From Caryophanales bacterium (GTDB lineage: Bacteria; Bacillota_I; Bacilli_A; RFN20; JAISJY01), in contig JAISJY010000048.1 of NCBI GenBank assembly GCA_031261365.1, positions 1 through 5,255 of the forward strand: a stretch of DNA of 5,255 bases, in the 5' to 3' direction. Below the pieces are notes generated by a model, which saw only the letters and a list, made by a program, of their open reading frames with translations, did not search any database and had not been told where the DNA came from. How positions within the stretch are numbered: position 1 is the first letter of the stretch; every line of letters starts with the position of its first letter. Below are positions 1-5,255 of this stretch, piece by piece. Made by a program: the position numbers and the translations under genes.

Positions 1-560
1 TTGTAAAATGGTTAAGAGATGAAGTAAAATTAATTAATTCTGTTCAAGAAACAAGTAATTTAGCTAAGTCTGTTAATGATACTCAAGGAGTTTATTTTGT
101 CCCAGCTTTTACAGGTTTAGGAACACCTTATTGGGATGACCAAGCTAGAGGAAGTATTTTTGGTTTATCAAGAGGTAGTAAAAAAGAACATATTGTCAGA
201 GCTGCTTTAGAGGCTATTGCTTATCAAAGTAAAGATGTTTTTGAAGTTATGAAAAAAAATGCTAATTTAGATTTAGTTGGTTTGTCTATTGATGGAGGAG
301 CTTCAAGTAATGATTTTCTTTGTCAATTTCAAGCCGATATTTTAAATTGTAATATTTATTTACCTGCTATTTTAGAAAGTACAGCCTTAGGTGGTGCTTA
401 TTTGGCGGGTTTAGAAGTAGGCTTTTTTACAGATTTACAAAGTATTAAAGAAAGTCGTTTATTAAAAAGAATATACAGACATACTTTAAAACAAAATGAA
501 ATTAATGAATTATATAGTAATTGGAAAAAAGCAGTAAAAGCGTGTCAAAGTTTTAAATAG
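1..560 (+). CDS. glpK: Glycerol kinase, C-terminal part (5' end outside window)
   Basis: Cytoplasmic FGGY-family kinase that phosphorylates glycerol with ATP to sn-glycerol 3-phosphate, feeding glycolysis and phospholipid synthesis. The first full codon is at base 3; 185 residues remain of a protein usually near 500, so this is most of the C-terminal ATP-binding domain. Visible landmarks are VPAFTGLGTPYWDDQARG, then a full match to the second FGGY signature (GSIFGL...HIVRAALE), then the nucleotide-binding loop DGGASSNDFLCQFQADI and TALGGAYLAGLEVGFF, all typical of GlpK rather than of xylulose or gluconate kinases. It ends in the usual SNWKKAVK tail before TAG. The Trp residues are TGG-coded. 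No terminator follows; the next gene's -10 element begins directly after the stop. The match is to the family core, so the identity is firm, but the N-terminal glycerol-binding half cannot be checked. Confidence 0.96.
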   Translation, partial: VKWLRDEVKLINSVQETSNLAKSVNDTQGVYFVPAFTGLGTPYWDDQARGSIFGLSRGSKKEHIVRAALEAIAYQSKDVFEVMKKNANLDLVGLSIDGGASSNDFLCQFQADILNCNIYLPAILESTALGGAYLAGLEVGFFTDLQSIKESRLLKRIYRHTLKQNEINELYSNWKKAVKACQSFK

Positions 561-569
561 TGATATAAT
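542..569 (+). promoter_or_regulatory. Extended -10 promoter for the DUF1292 gene
   Basis: A perfect extended -10 (TGA followed by TATAAT, 561-569) lies immediately after the glpK stop codon. The best -35 candidate is the weak GTGTCA at 542-547 (16-bp spacer), inside the glpK coding region; an extended -10 can work with a poor -35. Transcription would start near 576, only about 9 nt before the ATG at 585, so the GAGGT Shine-Dalgarno (576-580) would lie at the very 5' end of the mRNA. The motif is seen directly; activity is inferred. Confidence 0.6.
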
Positions 570-584
570 CTTCTCGAGGTAATT

Positions 585-881
585 ATGAAAGAAGAAATAA
601 ACACTATTGAGCAAATATTAGATGATGAGAATAATGATAATATATTTTTATATAATGAAAACGGAGAAAGATTTGAATTAGAACAACTTGCTGTAATTCC
701 TTTTAATGATAAATTATATGTTATTTTACATCCTGTCACACCTTTAGAAGATTTAGGAGAAAATGATGTTTTAATTTTTGAAATAGATGAAGATGAAGAT
801 GAATTAAAAATTGTGACAGATATGGATTTAATAGAAATAATTATGGAAGATTTTAATGATTTATTAGAAGAGAATGCTTAA
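585..881 (+). CDS. DUF1292 family small acidic protein (YrzB-like)
   Basis: A 98-residue soluble protein of the DUF1292 family found across Firmicutes; its molecular function is not established. The family core is clear at about residues 29-68: RFELEQLAVIPFNDKLYVIL, then HPV and a GENDVLIFEID stretch. A second part, LKIVTDMDLIEIIMEDF, is typical of the C-terminus. It is extremely acidic (31 Asp/Glu against 4 Lys/Arg), with a run DEDEDE at 68-73. There is no signal peptide or membrane segment. The start is supported by GAGGT at 576-580, four bases before the ATG, and by its own extended -10 promoter. In Bacillus the relative yrzB lies next to ruvX/yrrK and UPF0297 genes (from memory); those neighbours are missing here. 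The gene ends inside the tail of the convergent rnhC, with an 18-bp overlap. Family assignment is by recognition of the core motif; length is usual. Confidence 0.85.
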   Translation: MKEEINTIEQILDDENNDNIFLYNENGERFELEQLAVIPFNDKLYVILHPVTPLEDLGENDVLIFEIDEDEDELKIVTDMDLIEIIMEDFNDLLEENA

Positions 882-1727
882 TCTTTTAGTATTAGCAAAA
901 GAGACCTTCGCGACTTGATTTAATTCATTAAAAGAATATTGTTTAGCAAATAATTGGGCTGCTACATCAACAACCATATTAGCACCTAAAGGAAAAGGTA
1001 ATTTATATTTATTTTCCATTTCTTTTATTTTATTTAGAAAGTGGAAACGAGCAATAATACTACTAACCGCGATACTTGGAGCAATGGATTCTCCTTTTTG
1101 GTGAAAGTTTATATTTTGAAAAGTTATTTCACTTTTATCTAAATAGTTATAAAAGGCTTTTTCATTGACGAACTCATCAATAATAATTGGGACATTTGGG
1201 TATTTAGCATAGAGATTATTTAAAGCTCTGTAATGTAATTTGGCTTTAATTGAGTTCATATTTAAGCCTTTACTAACCATTTCATTATACTTTTTAGGCT
1301 CACATGTTAAAAGAGAATATTTAACTTTTTTAATTAATAGAAGGGCTAATTCTAATATTTTACTATCATTTAGTTTTTTAGAATCTTTAATACCTAAGGT
1401 TATTAATTCTTCTACTTGTTCTTTTTTTAAATAAGAGGCAACTACAACTATTGGACCAAAATAATCACCTGTTCCGACTTCATCACTACCTATTTGATTA
1501 TCTAAATATAAGTATTTATCTTCAATTATTTCACCCCACATTAAAGCTTCGTCTTCTAAATATTCCCCATCATAAGTAACGGTTCCTGTTTTATAAGCAT
1601 TAATAATAATCCCATCTTGTCGAGCTTGGAAGAAGAGATTAGGATTATTTATTTTAATAATGTTTTCTTGATAATAATCAAACATTTTTTTAAGGGTTTC
1701 CTGATTAACTATTTGTTTAAGATGCAT
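864..1727 (-). CDS. rnhC: Ribonuclease HIII
   Basis: Cytoplasmic nuclease that cuts the RNA strand of RNA-DNA hybrids (R-loops, primers), needing divalent metal. With the start chosen here it has 287 residues; RNase HIII is usually about 290-315. Residues about 1-65 form the TBP-like substrate-binding domain that separates HIII from HII (note GTVTYDG, 48-54). The catalytic domain starts with the signature GSDEVGTGDYFGP (80-92), containing acidic residues D82 and E83. It continues with KDSKKL (114-119), IIIDEF with D184, the conserved IAVSSIIARFHFL (219-231) and the FANTK end motif. I could not place the fourth metal ligand with confidence. An upstream in-frame ATG at 1757 would add ten residues but has no Shine-Dalgarno; the ATG at 1727 has AGGAG five bases ahead. 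The gene runs opposite to its neighbours, whereas in Bacillus and Staphylococcus it is collinear with mutS2. Its 3' end overlaps the DUF1292 gene by 18 bp. Confidence 0.95.
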   Translation of the reverse strand: MHLKQIVNQETLKKMFDYYQENIIKINNPNLFFQARQDGIIINAYKTGTVTYDGEYLEDEALMWGEIIEDKYLYLDNQIGSDEVGTGDYFGPIVVVASYLKKEQVEELITLGIKDSKKLNDSKILELALLLIKKVKYSLLTCEPKKYNEMVSKGLNMNSIKAKLHYRALNNLYAKYPNVPIIIDEFVNEKAFYNYLDKSEITFQNINFHQKGESIAPSIAVSSIIARFHFLNKIKEMENKYKLPFPLGANMVVDVAAQLFAKQYSFNELNQVAKVSFANTKRLSILF

Positions 1728-1732
1728 TTTCA

Positions 1733-1737
1733 CTCCT
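1733..1737 (-). promoter_or_regulatory. Ribosome binding site of rnhC (decides its start)
   Basis: On the minus strand AGGAG is followed by TGAAA and then ATG at 1727. The longer alternative start at 1757 has only an A-rich stretch in front of it and would lie upstream of the likely -10 element. The site therefore favours the shorter protein. Confidence 0.75.
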
Positions 1738-1747
1738 GACTTGAATA

Positions 1748-1756
1748 ATTTTAACA
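1748..1756 (-). promoter_or_regulatory. Possible extended -10 promoter of rnhC
   Basis: Read on the minus strand, TGT followed by TAAAAT forms an extended -10 element about 20 nt before the rnhC start at 1727. No good -35 is visible 16-18 bp upstream, where the sequence is a TA-rich run shared with the forward -10. The predicted leader is about 14 nt. It overlaps the forward -35 (1751-1756). In such AT-rich DNA chance matches are common, so this is tentative. Confidence 0.4.
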
Positions 1757-1779
1757 TTTTTTAAGGAATATAATATAAT
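1751..1779 (+). promoter_or_regulatory. Sigma-A-type promoter of the lipoprotein-mutS2-uvrC operon
   Basis: The -35 TTAACA (1751-1756, one mismatch to TTGACA) and the -10 TATAAT (1774-1779) are separated by exactly 17 bp. A second TATAAT overlaps it at 1769-1774, but with less favourable spacing. Transcription would begin near 1786, at the GGAGG Shine-Dalgarno (1786-1790) itself, nine bases before the ATG at 1795. It is the only good promoter seen ahead of the three forward genes. Confidence 0.7.
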
Positions 1780-1794
1780 TAATTTGGAGGTCTT

Positions 1795-2556
1795 ATGAAA
1801 AAACTAATTTTATTGTTATTTATCTTAGTTAGTTGTAGTGGAGATAATTATTCTAGAAAAACTTCTTCTAATGTTTCAAGTTCAATAATTTTAAATAATG
1901 AAGTTGTTTTTAATTTATTAAAAGAAGCTATTATTAATACTTCCGAATTAAAGAAATATACTTCTGATAGTTATATTTACACAACTGACCCTTTAGTTAT
2001 TGATTTATTAAATGAGGGATTACCAGATTTACCTTTTGTTTTTGAAGATTTAGGTGTTTCAGAAATATATACTATTGATGTAACTAATATAGATAAATTA
2101 CATTGGAGTTTTGAGACTAATTCAACAATATCTGGGCAAGGTATTTTATCTATTTTAGCTGGTAAGTTATCTGTCAATTTAATTATGAATTATTCTTATC
2201 TTTCTACCTATTATAAAACTTCTGTTTTATTTAATGACACTGCTTTAATGGAGCAAGAACAAACTACTCCATTAGATGAGGAAACTGCTTTATTATTTAT
2301 TGAAGATGGACTTGAACCTATCTTATTATCTAATGCTATGGTTGAGGCTTTCTCTTTTTTAACAAGTCAAGAACAAATTATAAGTTTTAAAGAAGAAGGA
2401 AGTGATATTATTATAAATCTTGAACCTTTTGATGTTCCTGATAATGAATATGGTATTAATATAGATACTTTTGAAATTACCATTAATAATGGTTATCTGA
2501 CAGAGGTGTTAGAAAGTAGTACTTTAAGTTATATTAAACAAATTTTTACAAGATAG
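1795..2556 (+). CDS. Uncharacterised secreted lipoprotein
   Basis: I do not recognise the family. The 253-residue product starts with a very short lipoprotein signal: MKK, a hydrophobic run LILLLFI, and the lipobox L11-V12-S13-C14. Cys14 is the only cysteine in the protein, as expected for a lipid-anchored protein that would be cleaved before C14 and held on the outer face of the membrane. A Ser/Thr/Asn-rich linker follows (about 15-35). The mature part (240 residues) is acidic (about 37 Asp/Glu against 11 Lys/Arg) and reads as alternating beta-strand and polar segments (for example YTIDVTNIDKLHWSFETN and INIDTFEITINNGYLTEVLE). This is loosely like LolA/LppX-type beta folds that bind lipids, but that is only a guess from texture. 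GGAGG lies four bases before the ATG. It is first in the likely operon, 12 bp ahead of mutS2. The single Trp is TGG-coded. Confidence 0.85.
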   Translation: MKKLILLLFILVSCSGDNYSRKTSSNVSSSIILNNEVVFNLLKEAIINTSELKKYTSDSYIYTTDPLVIDLLNEGLPDLPFVFEDLGVSEIYTIDVTNIDKLHWSFETNSTISGQGILSILAGKLSVNLIMNYSYLSTYYKTSVLFNDTALMEQEQTTPLDEETALLFIEDGLEPILLSNAMVEAFSFLTSQEQIISFKEEGSDIIINLEPFDVPDNEYGINIDTFEITINNGYLTEVLESSTLSYIKQIFTR

Positions 2557-2557
2557 A

Positions 2558-2561
2558 GAGG
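2558..2561 (+). promoter_or_regulatory. Ribosome binding site for the TTG start of mutS2
   Basis: GAGG, flanked by AGA and A, lies just behind the lipoprotein stop (TAG, 2554-2556) and seven bases before TTG at 2569. No ATG or GTG in this frame lies near. The residues that follow (NKEILQYELILKEIAGF) line up with the usual MutS2 N-terminus, so TTG is very likely the true start. Confidence 0.7.
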
Positions 2562-2568
2562 AATTACT

Positions 2569-4863
2569 TTGTTACCAAATAAAGAAATATTACAATATGA
2601 ATTAATATTAAAAGAAATAGCTGGTTTTACCTACTCTGAAAGTGCTAAAAACCTTATATATAATTCTCCCATTTATCATGATGATTTCTTCTTACAAAAT
2701 GAATTAGATTTATTAGATGAAGCTATAGTTTTAGTTTATAAATATGGCAGTTTTCCTTTATCTAGTTTATTTGATAATTTAGATAATTTGCTTTTATTAA
2801 AGAAAGGTTTAGTTTTAAGTGAAGTTGATATTTATCGTTTATTACAAAACTTAATTAAGGTAAATGATATTAAAAAGTACTTATTGAAATATGAGATTAA
2901 AGATAGTTTAAAGATATTAGAAAAGGTTGATTTATTAGTATTTTATCCTTATATTGAAGAGAGAATAAATAAAGTATTAAATAATAAATTAGAAATAGTT
3001 GATGAGGCTACCCCAACTTTACATAAAATAAGAAAGTCATTAAAGAACTTACAAGCCTCTATAAGAACAAGATTAGAAAGTTATGTTTCGGCTCATTCAG
3101 CTGAATTAGTTGAACCCATTATTACTATTAGAAATGATAGATTAGTTATTATGGTTAAAGATGAATTAAAGCATTCAGTTCGGGGTATTATTCATGGTTA
3201 TTCGGCTTCAGGGCATACAGTCTTCTTTGAACCTGATTTTGCAGTTGCCATTAATGCTCAAATAGAAGTCTTAAAGCAAGAAGAAAAAGAAGAAATACTT
3301 AAAATATTAAGAGAGTTAGGTAATCTCTTTTTAGAGAATTATGAACAAATATATCAAAATGAAGAAACTTTATATTATTTTGATTTTCTTTTTGCCAAAG
3401 CTAAATATGCTAAAAGTGTTAATGCAAAAGTAGGAATTATTTCCAAAAAGAAAGAAATCACTTTAAAGAATGCTAGACACCCTTTAATCAGTAAAGATAA
3501 AGTTGTTGCCAATGATGTTTTAATTAGTGGTGACTTTTATGTTTTGTTAATTTCAGGTCCAAACACAGGTGGTAAAACTGTTTATTTAAAGTTAGTCGGT
3601 TTGATTTCTTTGTTGTTTCAATCTGCTTTTCCCATAACAGTGGATGGTCAAGCTGAACTATCTTTATTTGATGAAGTTTATTTAGATATTGGAGATGAAC
3701 AGTCTATTTCTAGCGATTTATCTACTTTTTCTTCTCATATTTCTAGAATTAAGAATATTTTAGAAAATGTAACAGAGAATAGTTTAGTTTTAATTGATGA
3801 ATTAGGAGGTGGAACTGATCCCATTCAAGGTGAAGCCTTAGCTATGGCAATTATAGAAAACTTAGTTCAAAGAAAAGTTTTTTCTTTAATTACTACTCAT
3901 TATTCTAAAGTAAAAAGATTTGCCTTAGAACAAAAGAATATCTTAAATGCTTCAATGATTTTTGATGAGATTAATTTAAAACCTACTTTTAAGATTAGTT
4001 ATAACACTATCGGTAATTCTTATGCTTATTTAATTTGTAAAAGATTAGGTTTTCCTGAAGAGATACTAGAAAGAGCTAATTATCATATTAACTATTATAT
4101 GGATAATGAAGATAAGATATTAAAGGAATTAGAAGAACAATTAAGTTTATTGAAAGTCAAAGAAAATGAATATGATAAATTATTATTGGAGATAGATAAA
4201 ATAGAGAATAATTTAAAAGAAAAAGAGAAATCTTTTAAGGAAGAAAAAGAAAAGTTTGAATTAAATAAACAAGAGAAAATCCAAGAAAGTATTAAAAATG
4301 CTCGGCTAGAAATTGATGAAATTATTAATAATTTAAAAGAAAAAGAAAGTATTAAAATGCATGAAATTAATAATATTAATTTAGAATTAGACAAAGTTGA
4401 AACTAACTATGAAGTTAAACAAGAAGAACAACATTTTAATATTGGAGAAGAAGTTTTTGTTGTTCCTTTAAGACAAAACGGCAAAATTGTTTCAATTAAA
4501 AAAGATAAATACTTAATTAATTTAGATAATAAAATCTTATCAATAAGTGGTAATAGTTTAAAGCCTTCTAATCCAGCAGGTGTTATCACGCCTAAGGTTC
4601 AATATCAAAAAAAAGAAGTTCATAATGAAGTTAAATTAGAAATAAATCTAATTGGTTTAACAGTTTCAGAAGCTTTAGAAGAACTTAAAACTTATTTATC
4701 ACAAGCTTTAACAGCTCATTTAACTGTTGTTAGAGTTATTCATGGCATTGGGACTGGCAAATTAAGGAAAGGTATTCATGATTTTTTAAATAGTAAAGGC
4801 TTAAAGTTTACTTTAGCAGGGCAATTTGATGGAGGAGCAGGAGCTAGTATTGTTTATTTATGA
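2569..4863 (+). CDS. mutS2: MutS2 ATPase with Smr domain
   Basis: Cytoplasmic MutS paralogue that acts outside mismatch repair. In several bacteria it suppresses homologous recombination; in Bacillus subtilis it also senses and splits collided ribosomes. The product has 764 residues (B. subtilis about 785) and starts at TTG. Order: helical core/clamp region (about 1-290, with IRNDRLVIMVKDE and the SASGHTVFFEP motif near 187-222) and ATPase domain. In the latter are Walker A GPNTGGKT (330-337), the DIGDEQSISSDLSTFSSH segment (373-390), Walker B LVLIDE (D410, E411) and the TTHY switch (H444). Next come a Glu/Lys-rich coiled coil (about 513-615), a KOW-like segment FNIGEEVFVVPLRQNGKIV (623-641) and a C-terminal Smr domain (about 690-764). 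The Smr domain keeps HGIGTGKLR (725-733), but the usual LDLRG motif reads INLIG (692-696). It lacks the N-terminal mismatch-recognition domain of MutS, as usual. It lies 12 bp after the lipoprotein gene, and its TGA overlaps the uvrC ATG. Confidence 0.97.
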   Translation: MLPNKEILQYELILKEIAGFTYSESAKNLIYNSPIYHDDFFLQNELDLLDEAIVLVYKYGSFPLSSLFDNLDNLLLLKKGLVLSEVDIYRLLQNLIKVNDIKKYLLKYEIKDSLKILEKVDLLVFYPYIEERINKVLNNKLEIVDEATPTLHKIRKSLKNLQASIRTRLESYVSAHSAELVEPIITIRNDRLVIMVKDELKHSVRGIIHGYSASGHTVFFEPDFAVAINAQIEVLKQEEKEEILKILRELGNLFLENYEQIYQNEETLYYFDFLFAKAKYAKSVNAKVGIISKKKEITLKNARHPLISKDKVVANDVLISGDFYVLLISGPNTGGKTVYLKLVGLISLLFQSAFPITVDGQAELSLFDEVYLDIGDEQSISSDLSTFSSHISRIKNILENVTENSLVLIDELGGGTDPIQGEALAMAIIENLVQRKVFSLITTHYSKVKRFALEQKNILNASMIFDEINLKPTFKISYNTIGNSYAYLICKRLGFPEEILERANYHINYYMDNEDKILKELEEQLSLLKVKENEYDKLLLEIDKIENNLKEKEKSFKEEKEKFELNKQEKIQESIKNARLEIDEIINNLKEKESIKMHEINNINLELDKVETNYEVKQEEQHFNIGEEVFVVPLRQNGKIVSIKKDKYLINLDNKILSISGNSLKPSNPAGVITPKVQYQKKEVHNEVKLEINLIGLTVSEALEELKTYLSQALTAHLTVVRVIHGIGTGKLRKGIHDFLNSKGLKFTLAGQFDGGAGASIVYL
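4207..4346 (+). repeat. In-frame 20-bp direct repeat in the mutS2 coiled coil
   Basis: An identical 20-bp stretch occurs at 4207-4226 and 4327-4346, exactly 120 bp apart. It encodes NNLKEKE both times (residues 547-553 and 587-593). The similarity extends upstream at protein level: EIDKIENNLKEKE (541-553) against EIDEIINNLKEKE (581-593), 11 of 13 identical. It may be a remnant of a 40-residue duplication in the coiled coil, or convergence in a low-complexity Glu/Lys-rich stretch. Confidence 0.6.
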
Positions 4864-5255
4864 ATGAGGTTATAAGACAAAAAATAGATAGTTTACCTAT
4901 TCAACCTGGTGTTTACTTAATGAAAGATGTTAAGCAACAAGTTATCTATGTTGGTAAAGCTAAATCTTTAAATAAACGCATCCCCCAATACTTTTTAAAA
5001 GTTCATGAAGGAAAAACACAAAAGATGGTTAATAGTGTTTCTGACTTTGATATTATTATTACTAATACTGAAAAAGAAGCTTTGATATTAGAGTTTAATT
5101 TAATAAAGAAGTATTACCCAAAGTTTAATATCTCTTTAAAAGATACTAATAGTTACCCTTATATTACGATAACTAATGATAAAGACCCTCATTTAAGTAT
5201 TGAAAGAGTTAATAAAAAAAGTAAAAATAAAAAGTATTATGGACCTTACCCCAAT
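4860..5255 (+). CDS. uvrC: Excinuclease ABC subunit C, N-terminal part (3' end outside window)
   Basis: UvrC is the nuclease of nucleotide excision repair: with UvrA and UvrB it cuts on both sides of a damaged base. The window holds the first 132 codons, open to the edge, of a protein usually near 600 residues. The GIY-YIG domain, which makes the 3' cut, is complete. It shows PGVYLM (GIY part, Y19), VIYVGKAKSLNKRI (YIG part, Y30, with R40), Y44, and TEKEALILEFNLIKKYYPKFN with E78 at the position of the catalytic metal-binding glutamate. The stretch KKYYGPYPN at the right edge is also typical. The UvrB-binding and RNase H-like C-terminal parts are not visible. Its ATG overlaps the mutS2 stop as ATGA, and no well-spaced Shine-Dalgarno precedes it (GGAGGAG and AGGAG lie about 16-28 bp upstream). 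Translation therefore probably depends on coupling to mutS2. Confidence 0.96.
   Translation, partial: MNEVIRQKIDSLPIQPGVYLMKDVKQQVIYVGKAKSLNKRIPQYFLKVHEGKTQKMVNSVSDFDIIITNTEKEALILEFNLIKKYYPKFNISLKDTNSYPYITITNDKDPHLSIERVNKKSKNKKYYGPYPN

Noticed and set aside
573..578. CTCGAG palindrome between the -10 element and the DUF1292 start as an operator
   Set aside because: Six bases is too short, it overlaps the Shine-Dalgarno, and no second copy or longer dyad is present at the other promoter.
876..896. Imperfect inverted repeat (GCT-AAT arms, one bulged base) as a terminator between the convergent DUF1292 gene and rnhC
   Set aside because: The stem is only about six weak pairs, no T-run follows on either strand, and it lies within rnhC coding sequence.
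1728..1757. Longer rnhC start at the ATG at 1757
   Set aside because: There is no Shine-Dalgarno ahead of it, the extra ten residues do not look like the family, and the likely -10 lies downstream of it. The ATG at 1727 has AGGAG at good spacing.
1977..2177. Minus-strand open frame inside the lipoprotein gene
   Set aside because: It is antisense to a gene with a clear signal peptide, ribosome binding site and promoter, and no initiation signal or family resemblance is seen.
4095..4394. Open reading frame of 99 codons on the minus strand opposite the mutS2 coiled coil
   Set aside because: Its Ser/Leu/Phe-rich product is simply the complement of Lys/Glu-rich codons, with no start context or recognisable domain.
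4607..4614. Run of eight A in mutS2 as a programmed frameshift or phase-variation site
   Set aside because: The reading frame continues correctly into an intact Smr domain, and A-runs of this length are expected in such AT-rich DNA.
4861..4875. Read-through of the mutS2 TGA as Trp (code 4)
   Set aside because: It would add only four codons before TAA. The protein already ends in the family's usual GGAGASIVYL-type tail, and Trp is coded by TGG elsewhere.

Overview
The window is very AT-rich (by eye roughly a quarter to 30% G+C) and tightly packed with housekeeping genes of Firmicutes/Tenericutes type. RNase HIII, a DUF1292 protein, MutS2 and a Gram-positive-style short lipoprotein signal all point to a low-GC Bacilli or Mollicutes-like lineage. 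Every Trp codon I checked is TGG, CGG is used for Arg in mutS2, and TGA ends mutS2 exactly where the family ends. This fits the standard bacterial code and argues against Mycoplasma/Spiroplasma code 4. An Acholeplasma-, RF39- or Erysipelotrichia-like genome is plausible, but the species cannot be named from this window.

Layout: (1) bases 1-560, + strand, the C-terminal third or so of glycerol kinase (glpK), cut by the window's left edge. (2) 585-881, +, a small very acidic DUF1292 protein with an extended -10 promoter directly behind the glpK stop. (3) 864-1727, - strand, rnhC (RNase HIII), whose end overlaps the DUF1292 gene tail to tail by 18 bp. (4) A 67-bp divergent intergenic region (1728-1794) holding a strong forward sigma-A-type promoter and a likely overlapping reverse promoter for rnhC. 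(5) 1795-2556, +, an unrecognised lipoprotein. (6) 2569-4863, +, mutS2, starting at TTG. (7) 4860-5255, +, the N-terminal GIY-YIG part of uvrC, cut by the right edge. No gap exceeds 70 bp, and I see no tRNA, rRNA, riboswitch, CRISPR array, insertion sequence or convincing terminator.

Genes 5-7 look like one operon: gaps of 12 bp and -4 bp (ATGA overlap), with one good promoter in front. rnhC, mutS2 and uvrC also lie near each other in Bacillus and Staphylococcus (from memory: rnhC-zapA-cvpA-polX-mutS2-...-trxA-uvrC). This window looks like a compacted, rearranged version: zapA, cvpA, polX and trxA are absent, rnhC is inverted, and a lipoprotein gene leads the repair genes. The shared theme is nucleic-acid maintenance: RNA-DNA hybrid removal (RnhC), recombination control and/or rescue of collided ribosomes (MutS2), and nucleotide excision repair (UvrC). 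I found no clearly new biological system. The points most worth a second look are the lipoprotein in the repair operon, the overlapping divergent promoters, very short predicted mRNA leaders, and an altered Smr motif in MutS2.
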